Origin: Falsochrobactrum shanghaiense
Lineage (GTDB): Bacteria > Pseudomonadota > Alphaproteobacteria > Rhizobiales > Rhizobiaceae
NCBI RefSeq assembly: GCF_003149535.1
Contig: NZ_QGDB01000004.1
Coordinates: 64,501 to 128,500, forward strand
DNA length: 64,000 nt
Direction of reading: 5' to 3'
A program made the translations under genes and the position numbers. A model generated the notes under the pieces. It made no database searches and was not told where the DNA came from. It worked only from the letters and a program-made list of their open reading frames with translations. Positions 40,292 through 48,985 of this stretch are shown piece after piece. How positions within the stretch are numbered: position 1 is the first letter of the stretch; each line of letters starts with the position of its first letter.

Positions 40292-41697
40292 GCCGAAGCT
40301 TCCAGTTGGTCAATACGGTCGGAGAGAGCTTGTATTGCTGCGACAAGCACAGGTGTGGGACGCCCATAATCAACCCCCTGGAATGTTTCACCGTCTTTCT
40401 CGCCGGTCACAGCATCAGGGAACACGGCTTGTAGCTCATGGGCTATGAAGCCGATTGTTTGAGGATAATCGGGATTGTCTTTCCAGTTAAAGGAAACGGG
40501 ACGCATATTCAGAACAGTTTGTAATGCACCTTCTCGGTCTAGCTCTGTCACATTGGTTTTGAGGCGGTAATCAGAAGTTGTATTGAAAGCAGTTCCGGAG
40601 GTATTCACTTGAATACTCCCACGCTCTGCCGCGCCATCCATAAAGTTTGCAGCGCGATAAGGAGTGGCGGCTCTCGTCTGAAACCGAGGCGTGGGGCCAG
40701 ACCAACTGTCGCCTATTATTTGGTTGTTGAGGCCTAGCTCCATCCGTCCCGACACCGCTGAATTGATATTGTTCTGAATAGTGGCGGTGGACCATCCTCC
40801 GACAGTATTAGCGTTCCCCGCACTGGTCGCATAGTTCGCGCTTGATGCTGAGCCAACACTGAGATTGCTCGGGGCGACAAGTTCGGCTTCTGACTGGTTA
40901 CCGCCAAAATGAGCAACAATATGAGACGGTTGACCACTACCAAATGACCAATTGAAGTTTAAATTTCCTCCCCCTACCCTGCGGGGGTAAGCTCGGCCAT
41001 TCATGCTACCTGCGACGGCATTTGAGATTTGAGAGTTCGTTTCGGTCCTAGTGTAAACCAATGATCGAACATAATAGATCGTATCGAAATAGCCCTTGAG
41101 CCAAGCTTTGATGTTGGACCAAAGGACGCGTTTAGATTTGCCGCTATCCGCACTATCGGTGATGACGGCGGTATCTGCATCCACAACCGTCGACTTTGCA
41201 GGCGCGTTGTTAATCGCCGTTAGAACAACGGCCTTCATCTGCTCGTAGTTTGTCGGATTAACGAGTATCCACGCGCCAGCCCCTGCATTCGCATTTGCAT
41301 CATAATGGGCGAGATAAACGCCTTGAGCGACTATATCACCAGCCTCAAGGGCGCGTGCTGAGGCGTCACCCACAAACACCTTACGCAATGGCTTTGAACC
41401 ACCGCCGTTTAGCGCCAGTGTGGTTGTGCCTGTATTAGTAACGGCAGCACGAAATGCAACTGTCATACCACCTACAGGAACGGTCATAGACGTATTGGTG
41501 GTCGGAAGTGATATTGCTGTAGCCGAACCGCCAGCAGTCAAAACTCCCTGATCTTTAATCCACTCAGCAATGCGAGCCATCATTTGACGCGCAGAGTTGT
41601 TCACCGTGTCCGGGAACTGCCCCTCTTTCCAGTTGATATCAGCGTCAGCGGTATCGTTATTGGCAGCGATTACGCTCCAATCAAAAATCGTAGCCAT
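40288..41697 (-). CDS. Tail fibre with C-terminal S74 self-cleaving chaperone
   Basis: 469 residues. The N-terminus (MATIFDWSVIAANNDTADAD, NNSARQMMARIAEW) is a virion-attachment domain shared by many phage fibres. A long beta-rich shaft follows. From about residue 374 there is a peptidase S74 intramolecular chaperone with the Ser-Lys dyad S375/K380 in TSDYRLKTN. It helps the trimer fold and then cuts itself off. The C-terminal LSDRIDQLEAS coiled coil supports trimerisation. It defines host range together with the next gene. Confidence 0.85.
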   Translation of the reverse strand: MATIFDWSVIAANNDTADADINWKEGQFPDTVNNSARQMMARIAEWIKDQGVLTAGGSATAISLPTTNTSMTVPVGGMTVAFRAAVTNTGTTTLALNGGGSKPLRKVFVGDASARALEAGDIVAQGVYLAHYDANANAGAGAWILVNPTNYEQMKAVVLTAINNAPAKSTVVDADTAVITDSADSGKSKRVLWSNIKAWLKGYFDTIYYVRSLVYTRTETNSQISNAVAGSMNGRAYPRRVGGGNLNFNWSFGSGQPSHIVAHFGGNQSEAELVAPSNLSVGSASSANYATSAGNANTVGGWSTATIQNNINSAVSGRMELGLNNQIIGDSWSGPTPRFQTRAATPYRAANFMDGAAERGSIQVNTSGTAFNTTSDYRLKTNVTELDREGALQTVLNMRPVSFNWKDNPDYPQTIGFIAHELQAVFPDAVTGEKDGETFQGVDYGRPTPVLVAAIQALSDRIDQLEASA

Positions 41698-41708
41698 GTT
41701 TTATGACC

Positions 41709-42479
41709 TCATACCATGCGGGTTTTGAGAAATTGGGAAATGTAATCAGTCAGTGCAGGCATGGATTGCGGGGCCTGCATGGGCTGCATCATCTGCGGCT
41801 GCTGCTGTTCGGGCATCATCTGGCCCATTGCCGCGAAGATCGGATTTGCCTGCGCTGCATCGACGCCGAGGGCAGACAGAAGGCCGGAAGGTGGTTCGGG
41901 CTGCGATTGAATGGGCTGTGCCGGGTGCGAAGCCACGTTAATCGGCGGGTCTAGTGGCGGCGCTGGCGTTCCGGGCGCTTGCGGCGGTGATGACGGCTGA
42001 GCCGCGATTTGGGAACCTATTGACCCCTTATTTATCCATTTGTTGGCGAACTCACCTGCCGTCATATCCATATCCCCGCCATTCAGGCGGACAGCATCAG
42101 CGCCAACAATATCGACAGCCCGTGCTCCGGGGTTCCCCAGCAGCTTTGCCGCGCCTCCTGCCCCTTGCTGATGGGCAAGATAAAGCTCGCCTGCCGAGGG
42201 ATCGCGGCCTAGCGTTCTAGACAAAATCGATGCGTTATCTCGCGCAAGTCTCGCGGCTGCGTCCGATGCTTGAGCCGGATCAAACCTGTTCTCAAGGCCG
42301 TACTGCTTCGCCGTCCCGTCGATGAATTGAAACAGCCCGCCAGCGGATGATTTGGGATTTTTAGCGTTTGGGTTCCCGCCGCTCTCGATTTGCGCAATTC
42401 GCATGAGCGCAGCAGGATCAACGCCATATCTGGATGCTGCCTGCATGATTGCCTGCTGCACGTTCGGCTGAAACGCCAT
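41709..42479 (-). CDS. Virion-associated transglycosylase (SLT domain)
   Basis: 256 residues. Residues about 12-115 form a lytic transglycosylase domain (IAQIESGGNPNA with the catalytic glutamate, then SSAGGLFQFIDGTAKQYG). The remainder is Pro/Gln/Met-rich and low in complexity. Such proteins travel in the virion and open a hole in peptidoglycan during DNA entry. I start at 42479: GGAGA is 7 bases upstream, while the ATG 6 bases earlier is too close. It lies with the other internal virion proteins. Confidence 0.85.
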   Translation of the reverse strand: MAFQPNVQQAIMQAASRYGVDPAALMRIAQIESGGNPNAKNPKSSAGGLFQFIDGTAKQYGLENRFDPAQASDAAARLARDNASILSRTLGRDPSAGELYLAHQQGAGGAAKLLGNPGARAVDIVGADAVRLNGGDMDMTAGEFANKWINKGSIGSQIAAQPSSPPQAPGTPAPPLDPPINVASHPAQPIQSQPEPPSGLLSALGVDAAQANPIFAAMGQMMPEQQQPQMMQPMQAPQSMPALTDYISQFLKTRMV

Positions 42480-42574
42480 TGGCATTCTCCAATAGAAAAA
42501 GCCGCCCGAAGGCGGCTTGCTGTCAACGGTTCATCGTCGTATGTTGTTGTCGGCGGTTAAACTTGGGGTCTTTT

Positions 42575-43012
42575 ATGAGAAGCATAGTATTGGTGGCTGT
42601 GTGTGCCACAGCGCTTTCAGGCTGCGTTCAAACGCAAGAAATGGCATTAGCCAAGAATGTTTATCAGCTAGAGGTCAGTGGCAGCGGCCTTATTGCCGCC
42701 TCGCAAGTTCCGGGCAGTATTCAAAAGAGGGCGGCGGAACTCACGATTTCCAAAGGATATAGTCACTTCCTTATGGGGAATGCCAATTTGCGATCCGGTT
42801 CTGAGTTCGCCGGATATATGCCAGGCCAATCCAATACGACCATCAACACGTTTGGAAACTCCGCATACGCAAATACAACCTATTCGCCCGGCTTTGCAAT
42901 GCGCCGAAGAACGGCCAATGCATCGGTAACGGTTGTGATGTTCAATGCGAAATCAGCGCCATCCAATGCCCTTGACGCAGCGCAGGTGTTAGCATCGTTG
43001 AAGAAGAAGTAA
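42575..43012 (+). CDS. Lipoprotein of the plus-strand cargo operon
   Basis: 145 residues. Signal peptide with lipobox ALSGC, lipidated cysteine C17. The mature part resembles the CC0125/CC1285 family of alphaproteobacterial lipoproteins: a QKRAAELTISKGYSHFLM helix, a Asn/Thr/Gly-rich loop, then SVTVVMFNAK and a DAAQVLASLKKK end. It is on the opposite strand to the surrounding structural genes and its stop overlaps the next start as TAATG. This suggests lysogenic cargo that changes the host envelope; the function is unknown. Confidence 0.82.
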   Translation: MRSIVLVAVCATALSGCVQTQEMALAKNVYQLEVSGSGLIAASQVPGSIQKRAAELTISKGYSHFLMGNANLRSGSEFAGYMPGQSNTTINTFGNSAYANTTYSPGFAMRRRTANASVTVVMFNAKSAPSNALDAAQVLASLKKK

Positions 43013-43245
43013 TGACCCTGATCCACAACGAGAAAACAAAGCTGCTGGCGAATGCGCTGGATAGGGCGTCAACAGCGTGCTTCACGGTTGGCATTGCAAC
43101 TCCTATCGCCGGGTATCTATATAATGTCGGCAATCTTGGAGCGTCTCTTAGCTCGCTTCGTCTGGCCTTCGGTCTGGTTGGTTGGCTTTTAGCTGCTATT
43201 GCATTACACTTGCTCTCAAGACGCGTCCTGAAAGGGCTACGATAA
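43012..43245 (+). CDS. Two-span small membrane protein of the cargo operon
   Basis: 77 residues. HNEKTKLLANALDRASTACF is an N-terminal amphipathic helix, followed by membrane segments about 21-38 and 50-68 and a basic tail (SRRVLKGLR). Similar short proteins with an NE-TKLLAN start occur widely in rhizobia, to my knowledge without a function. Start and stop overlap the neighbouring genes by one base each, so translation is coupled. Confidence 0.75.
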   Translation: MTLIHNEKTKLLANALDRASTACFTVGIATPIAGYLYNVGNLGASLSSLRLAFGLVGWLLAAIALHLLSRRVLKGLR

Positions 43246-43373
43246 TGAATGGATCATGGACACTGGCTTTTGTAATTGCCCCGGCTGCGGTAGTGGCCTT
43301 GGCCTATGCCGCTGTGCGCTGGCATGAATACAAAGAGCGCCCCAACAGCCACAAGCCGCGACATTCTCATTGA
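43245..43373 (+). CDS. 42-residue single-span membrane protein of the cargo operon
   Basis: One membrane helix (about 5-25, TLAFVIAPAAVVALAYAAV) and a charged His-rich tail (HKPRHSH). The ATG overlaps the previous TAA as TAATG and the TGA overlaps the next ATG as TGATG. It is too small for family assignment, but the coupled position argues that it is translated. Confidence 0.65.
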   Translation: MNGSWTLAFVIAPAAVVALAYAAVRWHEYKERPNSHKPRHSH

Positions 43374-43579
43374 TGAACCAGATGAGTAAGCAAGCGCAGC
43401 TTTTCGGGACAGTCGTGGCGATTATATTCACCATCGCGCTTGTGAAGGCGCTTGTATGGATACGCGACACATACCCTCACCACATCCTATTCATCATAGG
43501 CGCGATAGCTATTCCTTTATGCGTTGGGATAGGGTTCCTGCTGGATAAGAAGTCTGCGGGCCGGAAAGAGCGCGAATAA
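43373..43579 (+). CDS. Two-span small membrane protein, last gene of the cargo operon
   Basis: 68 residues with two membrane segments (about 9-28 and 37-55) and a charged tail (DKKSAGRKERE). The ATG at 43373 overlaps the previous stop. Its last 71 bases overlap the 3' end of the minus-strand internal virion gene, so the two transcripts are antisense there. The function is unknown; membrane cargo of this kind may give superinfection exclusion. Confidence 0.7.
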   Translation: MNQMSKQAQLFGTVVAIIFTIALVKALVWIRDTYPHHILFIIGAIAIPLCVGIGFLLDKKSAGRKERE

Positions 43580-45569
43580 TACCATCCCGCATGATTGACG
43601 TCGCTGCATCCGTCTGACCGATCTTCCCTATAGCGTCATAGACACCCTGCCCCGCACCGCCTTGCTGCGTAAGCAGGCGGGCGATTTCTGCAAAGAGGCC
43701 GTCCTCTCTCGCTGCCTGACGCGCTGGCGTTTCCCCGGTGAGTATCTGCATGATGCCCTTAGTCGCATTCACAGGCTCCCCGCGCATGACTGTTCTGACA
43801 GGACCGTCCGCCCCGGCCATATCTTTCACGCGCTTACTTATTGCTTGACGACCGTAAGTCCTTGAGTTGGTCGTAACGCCCGCCCTTAATTCGAATGACT
43901 GCGCGACCCTATCAAGTTCATCGAACAGCTTTCTCGACGCTTGCTCACCTAAAACCAGTGACGTCTTTTCACGATTGGCCGCGCTGGATAGCTGTTTCAG
44001 GGTGTTGAGCGCTGCTCGTGCATCGACATTAGGATCGGTGGCCGTCCTCTGGACGTTTGCCATCACCTCGTCAATCTGCGAGCGGATGCCTTGCGCAACG
44101 GCATGTTTTTCTGGCCCTGTCATGCCCCGAACAGCTATAGCCGCCTCATCGCGAGCCATACCACGAGACAGTAGTTTTGAACCGAGTTCAACGGCCTTAG
44201 ACCGGCGAATAGGATCGGCAGCGGTTTCCAACGCTTGTCCATACTCAGGAACTAGAGATTTAAGATTGTCCCGGATTTCGCGAGAAAGGTTCTGGTATGC
44301 ACGGCCAAGGGCGTTCTGCCCACCCATTGCGCCTGCACCTTCGCCAGCTTCCGCAAGATCATTCAGTGCACGAGTGATATAATCAAGCTGGCGCACGTCT
44401 GGCAGGCGCTCAAAAAGAACAGCGCCATCATCAGAGATATTCGCGAGTATTTGCTGTGACTGATTGCCCTCGGCCCGCATAAGCTGGTTTGCGCGATTGA
44501 TTGCAGAGCTAGGAACACGGCCTTTTACCAGAGCTTCAATCTGCATAGCCTGCGGATGTGCATAGTCGATAGGCTGCGAATACGCACGATTATACGCAGA
44601 CTGCCTCGCAGAACTTGAGCCAGTGCGGATGCCTTCTCGTGTTGCAGTGACGCCTTGCGGAGCGCCCAGAGCATCATCAAGAGCGGCAGAAAGCGCCGCG
44701 CTATCTCGACCGACACGGGCATCTATGGCTTCTCGAGCAATTTTCGATCCCGGCCCCCCTCGCTGAATCGTCGTATCAAGCACACCCTGCGCAGTTGGGC
44801 CAGCGTCAACAAGCATAGCTTCTCGGCCAGCCCGAGACATTGAAGCCTGCCCCTGCGGGCCAAGCGCGCCGTCTGCATCCAAGATGCTGCCAAGCATCCG
44901 CGCTGCTTCAGGAGTAATACCGGCGCTTTTAGCGATAGGGGCAGCATTCCGAGAATTGCGGAAAGCCTCATAGGCCTTCCCCACGCCCGATGCGACTAGC
45001 GGAAATGCCCCGCCTGCAATACCACCAATAGTTCCGCCCGTAAGCGCACCCATGCCACGGCTACCGTCATCGGCAGCGCCTGCGCCGTAAAGGCTACCAA
45101 GGGCCGCCCCCTCTGCGCTGCCCGCTGCTGCGCGGACGCCCAGACCAGCCCCCGCCGCCCGAGCTGACAGACCAGCTTTACCAATCGGCCCGCCTGCCGC
45201 CAAAGCCCCACCGACACTACCTACCATGCTGGCGACAGGGTTACTTTCTCTAAGTGCGCTCTGACGGTTGCGAATGGCTTGTGTATCCATGCCCAAGAGA
45301 CCGGATATTTCATCACCCCAACCGAATGTAAGCGCGTCCCCAACTGCGGATGTTGAAGCGCTAAGTGATCGTGCGATGGGGCCGAGTGGATTGTATTTTC
45401 CCGCGTACATTCCAGATGAATAAAAGTCATCAAGCATCCTGCCTGTTTCAGGCTGCTGCGGTTTCGCGGCATCCGGAAATTTCGACGCAATCATATCCCT
45501 GATCTGCTCACGGGGCATATCGTCAGGAAACCGCACTTGCGTGCCGTCCGGCATCTTAACTATGGGCAT
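43509..45569 (-). CDS. Large internal virion/DNA ejection protein
   Basis: 686 residues. It opens PIVKMPDGTQVRFPDDMPREQI, a short start also seen in other phage ejection proteins. An Ala/Gly-rich, weakly hydrophobic stretch (about 110-200) is followed by long helical segments. No enzyme motif is visible. Size, composition and neighbours (transglycosylase virion protein on one side, two more structural genes on the other) fit a core protein that enters the host during DNA injection. AAGGTG precedes the ATG. Confidence 0.72.
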   Translation of the reverse strand: MPIVKMPDGTQVRFPDDMPREQIRDMIASKFPDAAKPQQPETGRMLDDFYSSGMYAGKYNPLGPIARSLSASTSAVGDALTFGWGDEISGLLGMDTQAIRNRQSALRESNPVASMVGSVGGALAAGGPIGKAGLSARAAGAGLGVRAAAGSAEGAALGSLYGAGAADDGSRGMGALTGGTIGGIAGGAFPLVASGVGKAYEAFRNSRNAAPIAKSAGITPEAARMLGSILDADGALGPQGQASMSRAGREAMLVDAGPTAQGVLDTTIQRGGPGSKIAREAIDARVGRDSAALSAALDDALGAPQGVTATREGIRTGSSSARQSAYNRAYSQPIDYAHPQAMQIEALVKGRVPSSAINRANQLMRAEGNQSQQILANISDDGAVLFERLPDVRQLDYITRALNDLAEAGEGAGAMGGQNALGRAYQNLSREIRDNLKSLVPEYGQALETAADPIRRSKAVELGSKLLSRGMARDEAAIAVRGMTGPEKHAVAQGIRSQIDEVMANVQRTATDPNVDARAALNTLKQLSSAANREKTSLVLGEQASRKLFDELDRVAQSFELRAGVTTNSRTYGRQAISKRVKDMAGADGPVRTVMRGEPVNATKGIMQILTGETPARQAAREDGLFAEIARLLTQQGGAGQGVYDAIGKIGQTDAATSIMRDGIIRALSGPQTSYPAGTLSQRIKE

Positions 45570-45621
45570 ATGGACACCTTATCGGAATCAAAGCATGATC
45601 AGAAAAATGGGAGGGGAGTAA

Positions 45622-45840
45622 ATGCCGAAACTTTATACGGACGGTTCAAACAGGGTTACGGAAGTAACTGTTCTATCCTCACAGGCTGCGGCACACCCCA
45701 TTCACGGGGTAGGAATTTCTTTGACGACAAAGGAAGCGGGAACCATCGTTCTCCGTGTTGATCAACAAAATATTGACGCCCTGAGACGGGATCTACTGGA
45801 AGCCGAGACATTCCTTCGCAGACCTTCTGGAACGGCGTAA
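45622..45840 (+). CDS. Small plus-strand protein, candidate moron
   Basis: 72 residues, soluble, with beta character in LYTDGSNRVTEVTVLSS and a helical end (NIDALRRDLLEAETFLR). A strong GGAGGGGAG site lies just before the ATG. It fills the 288-base gap between two minus-strand virion genes. I do not recognise the family. The good ribosome-binding site, opposite strand and own gap argue for an independently expressed gene. Confidence 0.7.
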   Translation: MPKLYTDGSNRVTEVTVLSSQAAAHPIHGVGISLTTKEAGTIVLRVDQQNIDALRRDLLEAETFLRRPSGTA

Positions 45841-45857
45841 GTTTTTTCATCATAGCC

Positions 45858-47090
45858 TCACTGGTTAAAGAAATCGGAGAAGTCGACAACGCCGCCAGCA
45901 TTGTTCCCAGATAAAGCATTTTCATCGAATAATGGATTAGCCTCTGCCCACTCGCGAACCCGACGATTGAAGCCGGGATCAAGTTGGCCATGCTCCTCAA
46001 TGTACTCATCAGCGAGCCGTGCAATATCAATCTTACGAGCTTCCATCGCACGGAAAGCAGCAAGCATTTTCCGGTTGCCTTCTGTAGAGCGGTCAATGCC
46101 GATCTGGCTGTCTTTCAGGAACTTAATATCGCGATCAGACAATGCGCCTGGCATCCCCATCCCACCATCAGGCGAACGCATGGTAAGAGCCATACGGTTC
46201 TGAACAGCGCGGATAAGTTCGCCACCTGCGAGCTTTTCGGGATCTGTATCAACACCCATAGCTGAGCCTAGCTGGCGCAACGTCAATTCGGCTTCTGCTC
46301 CCATGCCAGTGCGTACACCACTGTTGAGTGCTTGCTCAGCAAGGTCATACATACCCATCATCTGTTGCGCGTTGGATGCACCAGCCGAAATGTCATCATA
46401 GCGCTTAGCAAAGAGTTTGGCGCTTTCCGTACTCCACGCCTTTTCTCCGGCACCAACGCTCACATTCACGCCGCTCTTTGTCCCTTCAAGCACTGCCTGC
46501 TGATATTCAGGCGTTCCCGGCTGTAAGCCTGCTGCAGAAAGGTTTTGCATGAGAGTAGTTTGCTCGTTCTTTGAGCCGCCCAAATCCTGCATACTCTGCG
46601 GGTTGTTTTTGTCGATCAGAACCTTTTTCGGCCTGCCCTGCTCGTCGTAAATCTCGGTAATCTGCCAATCAGGCTTACCGGCCTTGGCGCGCTCTCCGAA
46701 CCATGAGCGCATGAGTTCAGGGTCCGAGACGATGACCGCTGCTTCTTCTGGATCAACACCTTGAGATATGAGGTGTTGGACAGTGCGGTTCTGCTGCGCC
46801 TGCCCTGCGGCCAGTTTTTGGCGATTTTGGTTTATAGCCATCATTGCCATGCCCATCTGCTGATTGCGCGGATCGATCATGGCTATTGCAGGGGCAAGAT
46901 TACGCAGGGTATCGCGCATTCCTCCACTAAACAGGCCCCCAGATTGCTGCTGCGGCATCTGCTGCGCCTGCTGTGGCGCTTGCGGCATAGGTGTGCCCTG
47001 ATAGCTCTCCGGCTGTGCATTCGGCTGCATCTGTGGTGGAGTGGCCTGTCCGCCAAACATGCCAGCCAATACATCGAGAAGACCTGCCAT
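45858..47090 (-). CDS. Internal virion protein, Gln/Met-rich N-terminus
   Basis: 410 residues. The first 55 are Pro/Gln/Met-rich (PQAPQQAQQMPQQQSGG), a composition shared with the transglycosylase virion protein. The rest is helical and charged (RQKLAAGQAQQNRTVQHLI, FAKRYDDISAGASNAQQMM). No catalytic motif is seen. It lies in the block of three large proteins typical of the ejection apparatus of short-tailed phages. The exact role is inferred from context. Confidence 0.68.
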   Translation of the reverse strand: MAGLLDVLAGMFGGQATPPQMQPNAQPESYQGTPMPQAPQQAQQMPQQQSGGLFSGGMRDTLRNLAPAIAMIDPRNQQMGMAMMAINQNRQKLAAGQAQQNRTVQHLISQGVDPEEAAVIVSDPELMRSWFGERAKAGKPDWQITEIYDEQGRPKKVLIDKNNPQSMQDLGGSKNEQTTLMQNLSAAGLQPGTPEYQQAVLEGTKSGVNVSVGAGEKAWSTESAKLFAKRYDDISAGASNAQQMMGMYDLAEQALNSGVRTGMGAEAELTLRQLGSAMGVDTDPEKLAGGELIRAVQNRMALTMRSPDGGMGMPGALSDRDIKFLKDSQIGIDRSTEGNRKMLAAFRAMEARKIDIARLADEYIEEHGQLDPGFNRRVREWAEANPLFDENALSGNNAGGVVDFSDFFNQ

Positions 47091-47103
47091 GATGTTCTAC
47101 CCC

Positions 47104-48063
47104 TTATAGGATGCTCAGAAGGCCAGCCAGACCGCCAAGAATATTTGCCGGCTGCTGGCTCGTCTGCGTTTGCGTTCCATAATTGCCAGCCGAGCCTTGT
47201 GCAGCAGATAGCAGACCACCAAGGCGCGCCCAATCCTCGTTATCGCTTCGCGTCCACTGGTTGATGAGGTCTGTAAGGCCCTGCTGGGTGCGCTGATCAA
47301 TCGCACCGCCGATCTGCATCTGGCGGTCAGCGTCAAACATCTTGTTGCCCTGAATGGTCGGCAGTTGAGAAATCATGTTGAGCATATTGGACATGCCCTG
47401 ATTTTCGATATTGGCTGCGCCGACTTGAGAATTGTAATTATTGCCGAAAGCGGACTGCCCAAGTGAACCTAGTGCATTTGCGGCTGATGTACCAAGGCCA
47501 GCGCGCGCCTGCTCCGCGCCTTCAAGCGCATTCGCGGCGGCAAGCTGGTTCTGTCGCTCTGTCGCGTAATCCTGATAGCGGAGATTATTGCTGGCATTGG
47601 CAATGCTGTCAGACAAAACACCCTGATTTGCGCCTGAACCATAGCGCCCACCTGCTGCAAACATATTGTTCGTTTGCGTGGCTATGTCGTCGGCACCCTT
47701 AGAGATGATGCTATCGAGATAGGGATTGCTGCCGCCCAGATAATCGCCGCGCGCGGTCGATGTCAGATATTCATTCGCCGCGCCACCCTGCCCGATAGAG
47801 CCAGCAGTGTCGCCAAGGAACGATGCTGCTTGATCCATCCAAGGGTTAGTCCCGTCAGACTGTTGCAGGTTTTTAATCGCATCCTGCGAAGCTTGCCCAA
47901 GCCCACCTGATCCAATGGTTTGAACAGCGGCATTCATCGGCAAGGTCTGCAATGCCGTGTTCATATTATTGTAATCGCTCGTTCCCGTCTTTGCCCATTG
48001 AGGTAGCGATCCCTGAACCGGGCTGGATGAGGTTTTATTCGTGGAGCTGTTGCTATTTCCCAT
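47104..48063 (-). CDS. Internal virion/ejection protein, Gln/Asn/Gly-rich
   Basis: 319 residues, strongly enriched in Gly, Asn, Ser and Gln, with repeated Ala-rich helices (AAANALEGAEQARAGLGTSAA). The C-terminus is hydrophobic (NILGGLAGLLSIL). The pattern fits proteins released into the host envelope with DNA. It is 13 bases upstream of the 410-residue gene, in one operon. The family is not recognised with confidence. Confidence 0.66.
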   Translation of the reverse strand: MGNSNSSTNKTSSSPVQGSLPQWAKTGTSDYNNMNTALQTLPMNAAVQTIGSGGLGQASQDAIKNLQQSDGTNPWMDQAASFLGDTAGSIGQGGAANEYLTSTARGDYLGGSNPYLDSIISKGADDIATQTNNMFAAGGRYGSGANQGVLSDSIANASNNLRYQDYATERQNQLAAANALEGAEQARAGLGTSAANALGSLGQSAFGNNYNSQVGAANIENQGMSNMLNMISQLPTIQGNKMFDADRQMQIGGAIDQRTQQGLTDLINQWTRSDNEDWARLGGLLSAAQGSAGNYGTQTQTSQQPANILGGLAGLLSIL

Positions 48064-48074
48064 AATCCCGCCCC

Positions 48075-48554
48075 TTACCGGCTACCGCGATTTTCAAGCA
48101 TTTTGTTGCGGAAATTTCGACGTTCCTGCATCGCGGCATCATCGTCGCTCAGGTATTCCCCGGTGCGTTTGTCGAATGGGCGTTGGATGTAATATCCCTC
48201 ACGACCGGGTCCCATAGCATCGATCCAGATCAGATCACCGCCCCGGTTTGCTGGCGCTTGCGGCTGCTGTCGTCCAGCCATGGCCTGCTGCATAATCGCC
48301 ATAACGTCCGGAATGCCAGCATTGATGCTCTCGTTAGAGATCGGCGCTCCAGTGAAGCCTGTCGCTGCTAACGCGCTATTCATCCCTGAAAGGGTTGGCG
48401 CGCTCAACGCTGCCTGAGTTGGGCCGGTGTAGGTGTTGTATCCAGTCTTGGTGTCGTAAAGCCTCTGGGCTTCGCTGGCACCTTGCTTAAACAGCGGAGC
48501 GGCCCATGCAGGCGGTTTGTTTTCCTGAGTGGTTTTGGTGCTTTTGCTGCCCAT
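48075..48554 (-). CDS. Phage structural protein of unknown role
   Basis: 159 residues. Polar N-terminus (GSKSTKTTQENKPPAWAAPL), then LFKQGASEAQRLYDTKTGYNTYTG, then a Gln-rich part and a basic C-terminus. I start at the ATG at 48554 because AAGG is about 9 bases upstream and the previous gene stops at 48557; a GTG at 48560 is possible. The WAAPLFKQGASEAQ segment is common in genes next to internal virion proteins of rhizobial phages as I remember them. Confidence 0.62.
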   Translation of the reverse strand: MGSKSTKTTQENKPPAWAAPLFKQGASEAQRLYDTKTGYNTYTGPTQAALSAPTLSGMNSALAATGFTGAPISNESINAGIPDVMAIMQQAMAGRQQPQAPANRGGDLIWIDAMGPGREGYYIQRPFDKRTGEYLSDDDAAMQERRNFRNKMLENRGSR

Positions 48555-48556
48555 CT

Positions 48557-48985
48557 TCACAGACCTTTCGAATAAATTCTTGCTTCGGGCTGATAGCCGT
48601 ATCGCGGTAGCAGGCGCATCCAGCCGTCGCGGCCAATCAAACGCGCTTTCGTCGCTCCATGCTTACGCTTGGCCCACGATTCTATTTCCTTGAGGCAGGG
48701 CATCGCTTCTCGCAGCCGTGAGCCACCAACCTCCGCCAGAACGAGCGTCTTTGCCCCGGTGGCATCGTCCGCCGTGATTTCCGTTATGGGAGTGAGAATG
48801 ACTCGCCCGACCTCATCTTGAATGATCCAGAGTTGGCGTCTGCCTGATGCACATTGCGCGATAATGTTTGAAACCGTCTCATCCGGGAACCGCGCGACAT
48901 ACTTTTCCAAGCAGGAGATAATATCCGGCCAGAGCGGTGACATTTCATCGGCGCTCATGTCAGAAGTCAGTCTCAGCTTCATCAT
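48557..48985 (-). CDS. GNAT-like phage protein
   Basis: 142 residues. The C-terminal part (CLKEIESWAKRKHGATKARLIGR, RDGWMRLLPRYGYQPEAR) looks like the last helices and strand of a GNAT fold, while a clear acetyl-CoA binding loop is not obvious. Similar small proteins lie in virion gene blocks of short-tailed phages. It overlaps the upstream gene by 4 bases (ATGA). Catalytic activity is not assured. Confidence 0.6.
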   Translation of the reverse strand: MMKLRLTSDMSADEMSPLWPDIISCLEKYVARFPDETVSNIIAQCASGRRQLWIIQDEVGRVILTPITEITADDATGAKTLVLAEVGGSRLREAMPCLKEIESWAKRKHGATKARLIGRDGWMRLLPRYGYQPEARIYSKGL

